Origin: CAYHZL01 sp964361075
GTDB taxonomy: Bacteria; Bacteroidota; Ignavibacteria; UBA10030; UBA8401
Length of the DNA stretch: 22,508 nucleotides
Assembly: GCA_964361075.1 (NCBI GenBank)
Contig: CAYHZL010000035.1
Location: forward strand, 1-22,508
Reading direction: 5' to 3'
Shown here: positions 6,240-13,160 of the stretch, in pieces
Layout: every line of letters starts with the position of its first letter
Position numbering within the stretch: position 1 is the first letter of the stretch
Position numbers and translations under genes: made by a program
The notes under the pieces: generated by a model
The model's database searches: none
What the model saw: the letters and a program-made list of their open reading frames with translations, nothing else
Told to the model about the DNA's origin: nothing

Positions 6240-7603
6240 ACGGCTGTGTTTTTTTTCAAACGAATTGAAAATGATCCGTCCATTCCGTGTTTATGCGGAA
6301 ATGTTTCAACAAAACCATCCGCAGAGACAATTTCAGGTTTAATAAATTGCGCTGCATGGTCAATCGAAAATTCAGAATGTTGCGCGAGAAAATCTTTTAC
6401 GACAGAAAAATTTTCTTCAGGTTCCATCGTGCATGTGCTGTACACAAGCACGCCGCCTTCTTTCACAAGTTGTGCGGCATTAGTAATAAGTTCGTGCTGA
6501 AGTTTTGCAAGATCGATAATATCTTTTTGCTCACGCTGTAATTTCACATCAGGTTTTTTGGAAAGGACACCGAAACCGGAACATGGCGCATCGAGCAGCA
6601 CTTTATCAGCTTGTTCCGAAGAGAACTCTATACCATCGGCGCAAATAAATTTTACGTTTTGAATGCCGACACGCTGACACGCAGTTTTCACTAAACTTAA
6701 CCGCGATTCGTGTTTATCAACAGCAATAATCTCGCCTTTATTTTGCAACACCTCGCCGATGAATGTTGTTTTTCCGCCGGGCGCAGAACACAAATCAATG
6801 ATACGTTCACCTGGCTGCGCTTGTAAAAGAGTTGCCGCAATGCCGGCGCTTTCATCCTGCACAGTAAAATATCCTTTACGAAATAATTCCGACTGAGCAA
6901 GATTTGCCATGCTCGCAACTTTTACAAATTTTTCGAGAGTGAAAGATTTTTCGTGCGAAATATTCTGCTGTGTAAATAAATGCAAGAAATTTTCTTTTGA
7001 AATTTTATTCGTGTTGATGCGCAGCGTTAGTGGAGGTTTCTGATTGTTAGCGGCAAGTAACTTTTCTGTTTCCGCAAAACCAAAACGATTCATCCAGCGA
7101 CGCACAATCCACAGAGGATGAGAATACATAATGGCAAGATATTGCGCGGCATCGTTCTGGACATCGGGATAGTGAATGCCATCAATATTGCGGAGTATAT
7201 TGCGCAGTACGGCGTTCACAAGGTTGCCGGCTTTTTCTCCGCGAATGCGTTTCATACATTCAACGGCTTCATTGACGGCAGCATGTGGCGGCACTCTATC
7301 TAAAAACATAATTTGATACAACGCTACACGCAATGTATTGCGCACCGTTACTTCGGCTTTGGAAAAATTTCCGTGAAAGAAACCATTTAACACCCAATCC
7401 AATTTCATTTGCCAGCGCAATACACCATTCACAATTTCATTCAGCAGCGCCTTATCAAAATCGTTCAATTCATTTGAGTGCAGTTCCGCATCAATCAGTT
7501 TATTAAGATATGCATCCGTCCGTTCAACACGATTGAGAATTTTTACAGCAGTTCCACGAACACCGGTAAATAATAATTTATGTCCTTCAGCAGTTTCTTC
7601 CAT
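6236..7603 (-). CDS. rsmB: 16S rRNA (cytosine-967-C5)-methyltransferase
   Basis: This SAM-dependent enzyme methylates C967 of 16S rRNA. Its 455 residues comprise an N-terminal NusB-like RNA-binding helical domain (about 10-150, including PPHAAVNEAVE) and a C-terminal Rossmann methyltransferase domain. The SAM motif is DLCSAPGGKT (270-279). The two cysteines of the RsmB/NOL1 family are C341 in DAPCSG and the catalytic C391 in YSTCTMEPEEN. I chose ATG 7603 (MEETAEGHK). The frame stays open for 82 codons upstream, but that part is only the translation of a REP-like intergenic repeat. The stop codon lies in the arm of a small hairpin. It is followed after 71 bp by tdh. Confidence 0.93.
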   Translation of the reverse strand: MEETAEGHKLLFTGVRGTAVKILNRVERTDAYLNKLIDAELHSNELNDFDKALLNEIVNGVLRWQMKLDWVLNGFFHGNFSKAEVTVRNTLRVALYQIMFLDRVPPHAAVNEAVECMKRIRGEKAGNLVNAVLRNILRNIDGIHYPDVQNDAAQYLAIMYSHPLWIVRRWMNRFGFAETEKLLAANNQKPPLTLRINTNKISKENFLHLFTQQNISHEKSFTLEKFVKVASMANLAQSELFRKGYFTVQDESAGIAATLLQAQPGERIIDLCSAPGGKTTFIGEVLQNKGEIIAVDKHESRLSLVKTACQRVGIQNVKFICADGIEFSSEQADKVLLDAPCSGFGVLSKKPDVKLQREQKDIIDLAKLQHELITNAAQLVKEGGVLVYSTCTMEPEENFSVVKDFLAQHSEFSIDHAAQFIKPEIVSADGFVETFPHKHGMDGSFSIRLKKNTAV

Positions 7604-7628
7604 TTTTTTATTCTCTATTGGGTCTAAT

Positions 7629-7771
7629 ACCCCGACGTCACAAAGTGATCCCTTCGGGACTTGCGTCGTCATTCCGGCGAAAGCCGGAATCGACAAAATG
7701 GATGCCAGTCCCAAAGGGATTCCTTTGGAACGTACGCTGGCATGACAAATACCTCGCCGTTTGCGGCGAGG
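7629..7771. repeat. REP-like composite of extragenic hairpins
   Basis: The 199-bp space between the GlmU-like gene and rsmB holds a cluster of GC-rich hairpins. ATTCCGGC-GAAA-GCCGGAAT (7671-7690) belongs to the widespread GTCATTCCGGCGAAAGCCGG repeat type. CCTCGCCG-TTTG-CGGCGAGG (7752-7771) is a second perfect hairpin. ATCCCTTCGGGA (around 7649-7659) and TCCCAAAGGGA (around 7709-7719) are smaller ones. The first hairpin after the GlmU-like stop (7752-7771) lacks a strong T-run on the minus strand, so its role as a terminator is weak. Confidence 0.8.
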
Positions 7772-7802
7772 ATGTTTATTTTTTCTTTTTTGAATTTCGC
7801 TT

Positions 7803-9074
7803 TTACAACGGCATCCCTTGTTTACGCCGTTCGTCAATTGTAAGATCAAAAATTTTTCTGAATAATTTTTCTTCAGGATCAGTCAGAGAAATTTTTCTGC
7901 GCACTAACACGCGTCGTGCAACATCAATTGCCCGTTCGATATTGTATGTTGTAAATGTTTCGCCGGCAGCGCCCCACGAAAACGACGGCACATATTTTGG
8001 CGGAAATCCTGTTCCAAAAATATTGCTTGAAACACCAACCACTGTTCCCGTGTTAAATGTTGAATTAATCGCCGTCTTCGAATGGTCGCCAATTGTTACG
8101 CCGACAAATTGCATACCGCTATCAATTGCTTCACCGTTGATATACACTTTTATCTGACTGTAATTATTTTTTAAATCACTCGTTACTGTTCCGGCTCCGC
8201 AGTTCACCCACGCGCCGAGATACGAGTGTCCTAAAAATCCATCGTGTTGCTTATTGGAATACCCGTGAATGATTGACGCTTCAATTTCTCCGCCAACTTT
8301 GCACACAGGTCCAATGCTTGTATCATGATAAATTTTTGCACCAATTTTTACAACAGAATTATCACCAATATATGCCGGTCCAATAATTGCAGAGAATGAC
8401 ATGATGGTTACATTATTGCCGATATACACAGGACCCTCGGACGCATCAATGACGACGCCGGGTTGGACAATAACATTGCTGCCGAAATGAATATTTTTTT
8501 CATTCAGTAAATATGCGTCGACAAATTTTTTCGATACGTGTTTCTTTTTTGCCTCTCGGGATTGCAGCCATGCATAATCAGAGCGAAGTTGTTCACCGTT
8601 GTATTTAATTAAATTCCACGGATAGTTCACAATTTGCACGTCAACTTCTTCACGCACTAACCCGTCAAAATCAGAAAGGGAAAAAATTCCTGCCAAATGG
8701 TTTTTAAGTTGTCGCAACTTGTTACCACTTACCCGCGCAGCAACTACTTGATCGCCATTCATATAGACTGTATCAATACTGCCATGCAGCGGAATTTTTT
8801 TTGCAAAATCTTTTCCCGCTATCACACGACCATTCACAAAAAGGCAATTTTTTCCTGCAAGTTCATTCACACTGAATTGCGGATTCCGAAGTCGCATGTA
8901 ATCGGCAAGGTACGTTCTGCAGTGAAGAGCAATTGGAACGCCGGGGTGCGCATATTGAATTTTTTCTTTCAGCGATAAAATTCCACACCGCAAATTATAC
9001 ACCGGACGAAAATAGACCAGCGGAAACAATCGTGTGTGGTTAATATCCTCAAAAATACAAATTTGTGTTTGCAT
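7803..9074 (-). CDS. Alternate (Bacteroidetes-type) GlmU-like sugar nucleotidyltransferase / acyltransferase
   Basis: This 423-residue protein matches the layout of the alternate GlmU family known from Bacteroidetes and relatives. The N-terminal domain (about 1-185) resembles a nucleotidyltransferase but lacks the canonical GxGTRM loop. A left-handed beta-helix of hexapeptide repeats runs from about 190 to 360 (for example GPVYIGNNVTI and GPAYIGDNSVV). The stretch NCGAGTVTSDLKNNYS (291-306) resembles the acetyltransferase site of GlmU, which makes UDP-GlcNAc for peptidoglycan and lipid A. Whether this enzyme does both reactions is not shown by the sequence. A good ribosome site, AGAGGA, precedes ATG 9074. 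It is separated from rpmE upstream by a terminator and about 150 bp, so it probably has its own promoter. Confidence 0.8.
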   Translation of the reverse strand: MQTQICIFEDINHTRLFPLVYFRPVYNLRCGILSLKEKIQYAHPGVPIALHCRTYLADYMRLRNPQFSVNELAGKNCLFVNGRVIAGKDFAKKIPLHGSIDTVYMNGDQVVAARVSGNKLRQLKNHLAGIFSLSDFDGLVREEVDVQIVNYPWNLIKYNGEQLRSDYAWLQSREAKKKHVSKKFVDAYLLNEKNIHFGSNVIVQPGVVIDASEGPVYIGNNVTIMSFSAIIGPAYIGDNSVVKIGAKIYHDTSIGPVCKVGGEIEASIIHGYSNKQHDGFLGHSYLGAWVNCGAGTVTSDLKNNYSQIKVYINGEAIDSGMQFVGVTIGDHSKTAINSTFNTGTVVGVSSNIFGTGFPPKYVPSFSWGAAGETFTTYNIERAIDVARRVLVRRKISLTDPEEKLFRKIFDLTIDERRKQGMPL

Positions 9075-9228
9075 AATTTCCTCTCACATGCTACAAAATT
9101 ATTTGATGCTCAACAAATAAATCAATTCGATACCCACAATCAAGTTTTACTTCTTTATTGATTTTTTACCATTTTCAAAATTCTCGGCGAACTTTTTGCC
9201 CTCAGCGGTCAATGCAGTTATCAAATAT

Positions 9229-9261
9229 AAAAAAACGGAATGCATCAATGATACATTCCGT
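9229..9261 (-). terminator. Rho-independent terminator of rpmE
   Basis: The stem ACGGAATG (9235-9242) pairs with CATTCCGT (9254-9261) around an 11-nt loop. On the minus strand it is followed by a run of seven T (complement of A at 9229-9235). It lies 33 bp after the rpmE stop. Confidence 0.8.
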
Positions 9262-9294
9262 TAATTTTTGGCTTCTCATACAGGAGCGTATAAT

Positions 9295-9513
9295 TTACGC
9301 AGTAGCAGCAACATCCTTCTTCGCGTATTTTCTATTAAACCGTTCAACACGACCGGCTGAGTCAAGCAATTTTTGTTTTCCGGTATAAAACGGATGGCAA
9401 TTCGAACAAATTTCGATGTGTATATTGCCTATCGTTGAACGTGTTTCAAACGTATTGCCGCAAACACAAGTAACAACTGCTTTCTTGTATTCCGGATGAA
9501 TATCTTTTTTCAT
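9295..9513 (-). CDS. rpmE: 50S ribosomal protein L31, zinc-binding form
   Basis: This 72-residue ribosomal protein begins MKKDIHPEYKKAVVTCVCGN, the typical L31 opening. C16, C18, C36 and C39 form the zinc site (CVC...CSNC), so this is the C+ paralogue, the one usually expressed when zinc is sufficient. The core HPFYTGKQKLLDSAGRVERFNRKY is family-typical. The very good Shine-Dalgarno AAGGAG lies seven bases before ATG 9513. A terminator follows directly, so it is probably transcribed alone or as the last gene after mltG (84-bp gap). Confidence 0.97.
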   Translation of the reverse strand: MKKDIHPEYKKAVVTCVCGNTFETRSTIGNIHIEICSNCHPFYTGKQKLLDSAGRVERFNRKYAKKDVAATA

Positions 9514-9597
9514 TCATAGCTCCTTATAAACATAAAAATTTATTACTAATCTGAATTAAATATAGCGGAAAATCGGAAGACTTGCAATATTTTTTTG

Positions 9598-10665
9598 TTA
9601 CCCATTGCCGTTGTGTTGATGAGCCAATGCTCTCGCTTTCCGGTACAATCGTACATTGTTTTGATGTTCAGAAAAGGATTTTGCAAAACGATGTCCGCCT
9701 GTTTGTCCATCGGCTACAAAATAAAGGTAAGAATGTTTTGCAGGATATAAAGCGGCAAAAATAGATTTCCGTCCCGGATTGTTGATTGGTCCTGGCGGCA
9801 ATCCATAATTCATATATGTGTTGTAAGGATGATCGATATGTAAATCGCTCCTGTAAATTCGTCTGCCATCTGCGATAATATATTTCACCGTTGGATCGGC
9901 TTCGAGCCGCATACGTTTTCGCAATCTATTGTAATAGACTCCGGCTATAATCGGACGTTCTTTATCGAGCATCGCCTCAGCTTCAACAATTGATGCCATC
10001 GTGAGAACTTCATTCAACGATACATTCATGCGTTTCATGCGCTGCTGTAAACTATCTGAAAAAAATTTTTTAAATTCAGATGTCATGCGTTTAATAATTT
10101 CTTTCTCGTCATCCTGCCAATAAAAATTGTACGTATCGGGAAGCAAATAACCTTCCAGTGTCGGCGACTCGTTTCCTTGAATTCCGATAAGCGATGTATC
10201 CTTCAACAACGAAACAAACCGAGCCGAGTCAATCCCAACTTCACGGCATAAAAGTTTTGCAATTTGTCTTCCATTCATTCCTTCAAACAAAGTAATTGAT
10301 GAATTGACCATCGAAAAACCGCCGCTTAAATCCCGCAGAATTTCCAAATTCGATATTCCTGATTTGAAACTATATTTACCAACTTTCATTTTATGAGTAT
10401 AGCCAAATATTTTCCCAACGGTCTTAAAAAGAAGCGGGTGCGAAACAACACCACGAGCAGATAACGAATCGGCAATGTGTGAAAACGATTCTCCTTTGCT
10501 GACGATAGCAATTTTATCAGGCGCAGAAAAATTATTAGGCGCCCACAGCGCTTCGTACGCTAGTATCAAGAAAACTACGAAGCTAATACCGACAGCCACG
10601 TGGCGCCGAGGCGCCATGGTGGCGTACAGCGCCACTATTTTCAGTGTGTTACTTTTATTGTGCAT
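9598..10665 (-). CDS. mltG: Endolytic murein transglycosylase MltG (YceG-like)
   Basis: This inner-membrane enzyme cleaves nascent glycan strands and is thought to end peptidoglycan chain growth. A single membrane helix lies near residues 24-42 (HVAVGISFVVFLILAYEAL), with the catalytic domain outside the cytoplasm. Family motifs are LEGYLLPDTYNF, the catalytic glutamate region ASIVEAEA, RLEADPTVKY, YNTYMNYGLPPGPINNPG, and YLYFVADGQTGGHRFAKSFSEH. I chose ATG 10665 (MHNKSN), preceded by GGA at suitable distance. A TTG at 10680 is in frame but less likely. Either start overlaps the chorismate mutase gene (11 bp from 10665), implying translational coupling. Length is about 355 residues, near the family norm. 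Confidence 0.93.
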   Translation of the reverse strand: MHNKSNTLKIVALYATMAPRRHVAVGISFVVFLILAYEALWAPNNFSAPDKIAIVSKGESFSHIADSLSARGVVSHPLLFKTVGKIFGYTHKMKVGKYSFKSGISNLEILRDLSGGFSMVNSSITLFEGMNGRQIAKLLCREVGIDSARFVSLLKDTSLIGIQGNESPTLEGYLLPDTYNFYWQDDEKEIIKRMTSEFKKFFSDSLQQRMKRMNVSLNEVLTMASIVEAEAMLDKERPIIAGVYYNRLRKRMRLEADPTVKYIIADGRRIYRSDLHIDHPYNTYMNYGLPPGPINNPGRKSIFAALYPAKHSYLYFVADGQTGGHRFAKSFSEHQNNVRLYRKARALAHQHNGNG

Positions 10666-10945
10666 GTTTATTCCGTTCAATCATTGCTTCGCGTTCAAGT
10701 CTTCGAGATTCATCAATGATGCGTTCAAACAATCTTCGCAGAGCAAGATCAGACAATGGTCCCTTGTTGTGCTGAATAATATTGTTGATGACCTCTTGTT
10801 CCCGTTTGGGTGAGTATGCTTCCATTCCCATTTGTTCTTTTATCTTTCCAATCTCATCGGCATAGTGCGCACGTTCATTTAATAAATCAACAAGTTTTGT
10901 ATCGGTCTCATCAATTTTTTTTCGCCAATCATCAATTGAGTTCAT
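10655..10945 (-). CDS. Chorismate mutase, AroQ class, monofunctional
   Basis: This small all-helical enzyme (96 residues) converts chorismate to prephenate, the branch toward phenylalanine and tyrosine. Residues matching the AroQ active site are R8 (DDWRKKIDETD), R25 (LLNERAHYADEIG), K34, R48 and E49 (SPKREQEVI). No prephenate dehydratase, dehydrogenase or DAHP synthase domain is attached, so it is the free-standing form. It overlaps mltG by 11 bp. It lies 135 bp downstream of trpA, and nearly all of that space is a family 2 repeat, which would sit in the leader of this gene. No Shine-Dalgarno is visible before ATG 10945. Confidence 0.9.
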   Translation of the reverse strand: MNSIDDWRKKIDETDTKLVDLLNERAHYADEIGKIKEQMGMEAYSPKREQEVINNIIQHNKGPLSDLALRRLFERIIDESRRLEREAMIERNKHAQ

Positions 10946-10961
10946 AGGAAAATTATTTTAT

Positions 10962-11100
10962 GGGCATCTCTAAAAATATCGTCGTCATTGCGAGGGAGCG
11001 AAGCGACCGAAGCAATCTTTCAATTAAAAAGAAAAAACGAGATTGCTTCGCCAAAGAACGGCTCGCAATGACAATTTTTTTTAGGTTTTTAGAGATGCCC
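10962..11100. mobile_element. MITE-like element, family 2 copy B (intact)
   Basis: The 139-bp element has perfect 15-bp ends, GGGCATCTCTAAAAA (10962-10976) and TTTTTAGAGATGCCC (11086-11100), flanked by TTAT on both sides (10958-10961, 11101-11104). Inside are two further perfect pairs: GTCATTGCGAG (10984-10994) with CTCGCAATGAC (11062-11072), and CGAAGCAATCT (11008-11018) with AGATTGCTTCG (11040-11050). The whole folds into one branched or extended hairpin. It encodes no protein of its own but supplies the last codons and stop of trpA. Confidence 0.87.
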
Positions 11101-11878
11101 TTATTAATGTTGATAGAAATTTGCCGGCAACTTCCGCAACAGCATCACTATTTTTTTCGTGGGCGATTTTTTGAATTAACGCGGAGCCAACAACGGCACC
11201 GTCTGCATGTTTCCAAACTTGCTGAACATGGTCGTGAGTTGATATTCCAAAACCGACGACAAATGGTTTCGTGCTGTTACGCCGCACCCGTCGTAAAAAA
11301 TCGTCCAGCGAATCAAACGTATTTCGTGAACCGGTAACACCGGTAACCGAAACGCAGTATGTAAAATCCGTTGAAAGAGAATCCACATGGTGAATTCTTT
11401 TATCAGACGATGTGGGCGCAAGTAAAAAGACTACGCTTATATTATACTTCGCTGCAAGCATTCGGTATTCCGTACTTTCTTCCGGAAGCAAATCGGGAAT
11501 AATAAGTCCATCCACTCCGCTTGCGCTCGCATCAACTAAAAATTTTTCTATTCCGTAATGAAGAACTGGATTGATATACCCCATCAACACAATCGGAATT
11601 TGCGTATGCAGACGCGCTTCCTTCACGCGTTGCAATACAAGAGAAATAGTTGCACCATTTTGAATTGCGGTGTGCGATGATTGTTGAATGGTCGGACCAT
11701 CTGCGAGCGGATCGGAAAATGGGATTCCAACTTCAATAATTGATGCACCCGCTTTTTCAAGCGCCAGAATTAATGGCACTGTTGTTCCTGCAATTGGAAA
11801 TTCCGGTGTGATGTACGGAAGTATTGCTTTCGTATTTTCCTTTTTTAGTTGTTGAAATTTTTGCGTGAGACGATTCAT
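11081..11878 (-). CDS. trpA: Tryptophan synthase alpha subunit
   Basis: This subunit cleaves indole-3-glycerol phosphate to indole and glyceraldehyde 3-phosphate, the first half of the last step of tryptophan synthesis, and normally works with TrpB. Its 265 residues form a TIM barrel. The motif EVGIPFSDPLADGP carries the two catalytic acids (equivalent to E49 and D60). Further family blocks are LMGYINPVLHYG, GVDGLIIPDLLPEE, VSVTGVTGSR and VGFGISTHDHVQQV. A Shine-Dalgarno, AAAGGAAATC, precedes ATG 11878. No trpB or other trp gene is next to it: tsaD lies upstream and chorismate mutase downstream. The C-terminal ASLKT and the stop are encoded by the inverted end of the family 2 element, so the native tail has been replaced or extended. 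Confidence 0.95.
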   Translation of the reverse strand: MNRLTQKFQQLKKENTKAILPYITPEFPIAGTTVPLILALEKAGASIIEVGIPFSDPLADGPTIQQSSHTAIQNGATISLVLQRVKEARLHTQIPIVLMGYINPVLHYGIEKFLVDASASGVDGLIIPDLLPEESTEYRMLAAKYNISVVFLLAPTSSDKRIHHVDSLSTDFTYCVSVTGVTGSRNTFDSLDDFLRRVRRNSTKPFVVGFGISTHDHVQQVWKHADGAVVGSALIQKIAHEKNSDAVAEVAGKFLSTLIRASLKT

Positions 11879-11926
11879 GATTTCCTTTATGCTAACTGAT
11901 GTTACGCATTACAAAAATAAGTAAGC

Positions 11927-12006
11927 AGATGGAGTCCACCTTCCCAAACAAAGACACACGAATTTGATACATATCATACATTCATTAGATAAGGTGGACT
12001 CCATCT
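11927..12006. repeat. Palindromic element with 16-bp perfect arms at the tsaD 3' end
   Basis: AGATGGAGTCCACCTT (11927-11942) is the exact reverse complement of 11991-12006, with 48 nt between. A further pair, GTTACGCA (11901-11908) with TGCGTAAC (12016-12023), lies outside and may mark a larger unit. One arm is inside the tsaD reading frame; the other is in the gap before trpA. No T-run makes it a clear terminator. Confidence 0.8.
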
Positions 12007-13046
12007 TTTGCCTTTTGCGTAACGTAAGATGCTAATTCTAAACCAGCCGTTGCCGTTGTTGAAAACGGCGAGAACATTTTTCTTAAATATTTTCTATAAC
12101 CAACCACTGCAATCATGGCAGCATTATCTGTGCAATATTCAAATTTCGGAATAAATATTTTCATTCCATTTTTTTCTGCTTCATTCGTCATTCGCGAGCG
12201 CAGCGCAGAATTTGCCGACACTCCACCGGCAATCGCAATTTCAGTAACAGAGAATTTTTTCGCTGCGGAAAATGTTTTTTCTATCAACACATCAATAACC
12301 GATGCTTGAAAGCTTGCACAAATATCGGCGAGTAGCTTTTCTCCAATCGGATTTTTGAGCGGCGTTAATTGTCGTTTACGCAAATAATACAACACTGCCG
12401 TTTTTATTCCGCTAAAACTAAAACCAAATTCATCATCAGGAAGAAATGATCTTGGAAATTGAATTGCATTCGGATTTCCTGCTTGCGCAATTTTATCAAC
12501 CTGCGGACCGCCGGGGTACGGAAGTCCGAGCATCTTCCCGACTTTATCGAACGCTTCACCCACTGCATCATCGCGTGTTTCACCGATTATTTCATAGTGA
12601 AAATCATCGCGAAGCAAAACCAATTGTGTGTGACCGCCGGAAACAGTTAAATTTAAAAACGGAAAATGCGGCGCCGGCGCTTCAATAAAATTAGAATAGA
12701 TGTGTGCTTCCATGTGATTCACCGCAATAAATGGAATGCCTAATCCATACGCAAGCGACTTTCCAAAATTTACGCCGACAAGCAGCGCACCCATTAAACC
12801 GGGACCGGCAGCAACGGCAACAGCAGAAAGTTGGTGTTTTGTACTATTCGCTTCCGCCAATGCCTGTTCAACAATTGGGATAATATATTTCTGATGTGCG
12901 CGAGATGCAAGTTCGGGCACAACGCCGCCGTATTGCCGGTGCACTATCTGCGATGAAATAATATTCGAACGCAGTTCTCCATCCACAAAAACTGCCGCCG
13001 AAGTTTCATCACACGATGTTTCAATTCCGAGAATTATTGTTTGCAT
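11985..13046 (-). CDS. tsaD: tRNA N6-threonylcarbamoyladenosine (t6A37) transferase TsaD
   Basis: This universal ASKHA-fold protein transfers the threonylcarbamoyl group to A37 of ANN-decoding tRNAs, with TsaB and TsaE. The opening ILGIETSCDETSAAV is diagnostic. The metal-binding HxxxH is H111/H115 in NHMEAHIYS. Further blocks are NLTVSGGHTQLVL, DDAVGEAFDKVGKMLGLPYPGGP, FSFSGIKTAV and AGGVSANSALR. ATG 13046 (MQTIIL) is preferred; a GTG two codons earlier (13052) is possible. The protein has 353 residues. Its last six, DGVHLI, and perhaps the last twelve, VTQKAKDGVHLI, are encoded by a palindromic repeat that also supplies the stop codon. It is divergent from dacB. Confidence 0.95.
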   Translation of the reverse strand: MQTIILGIETSCDETSAAVFVDGELRSNIISSQIVHRQYGGVVPELASRAHQKYIIPIVEQALAEANSTKHQLSAVAVAAGPGLMGALLVGVNFGKSLAYGLGIPFIAVNHMEAHIYSNFIEAPAPHFPFLNLTVSGGHTQLVLLRDDFHYEIIGETRDDAVGEAFDKVGKMLGLPYPGGPQVDKIAQAGNPNAIQFPRSFLPDDEFGFSFSGIKTAVLYYLRKRQLTPLKNPIGEKLLADICASFQASVIDVLIEKTFSAAKKFSVTEIAIAGGVSANSALRSRMTNEAEKNGMKIFIPKFEYCTDNAAMIAVVGYRKYLRKMFSPFSTTATAGLELASYVTQKAKDGVHLI

Positions 13047-13096
13047 ATTCACATTTAATATAAGAAAAGGAACAAGTGTTTGAAATATTTTTTACC

Positions 13097-13129
13097 TTGC
13101 AACCCGAAATAATTCTCTCTACATTTTTG
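13097..13129 (+). promoter_or_regulatory. Possible FCB-type promoter for dacB
   Basis: TTG at 13097-13099 and TACATTTTTG at 13120-13129, 20 bp apart, resemble the Bacteroidetes -33 TTTG / -7 TAnnTTTG promoter, imperfectly. It lies 31 bp before the dacB start in the divergent tsaD/dacB space. This is a resemblance only. Confidence 0.25.
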
Positions 13130-13160
13130 AAAAATAAGCCGACAAAATCCAAAAACTACT

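Noticed and set aside
7604..7849. 82-codon N-terminal extension of RsmB
   Set aside because: It translates the REP-like intergenic repeat (PRRKRRGICH, IPAFAGMT type peptides) and overlaps the end of the GlmU-like gene; MEETAEGHK at 7603 is the natural start.
7618..8157. Plus-strand 179-codon frame antisense to the GlmU-like gene
   Set aside because: It is a shadow of a well-supported gene plus repeat sequence; no recognisable domain.
9147..9245. Minus-strand 32-codon frame (MHSVFLYLITALTAEGKKFAEN...) between rpmE and the GlmU-like gene
   Set aside because: The composition looks coding-like, but it begins inside the rpmE terminator, has no ribosome site, and matches no family I recognise; at best a gene remnant.
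10960..11337. Plus-strand 125-codon frame over the family 2 element
   Set aside because: It is the translation of the repeat (ARERSDRSNLSIKKKK...) running antisense into trpA, with no independent support.
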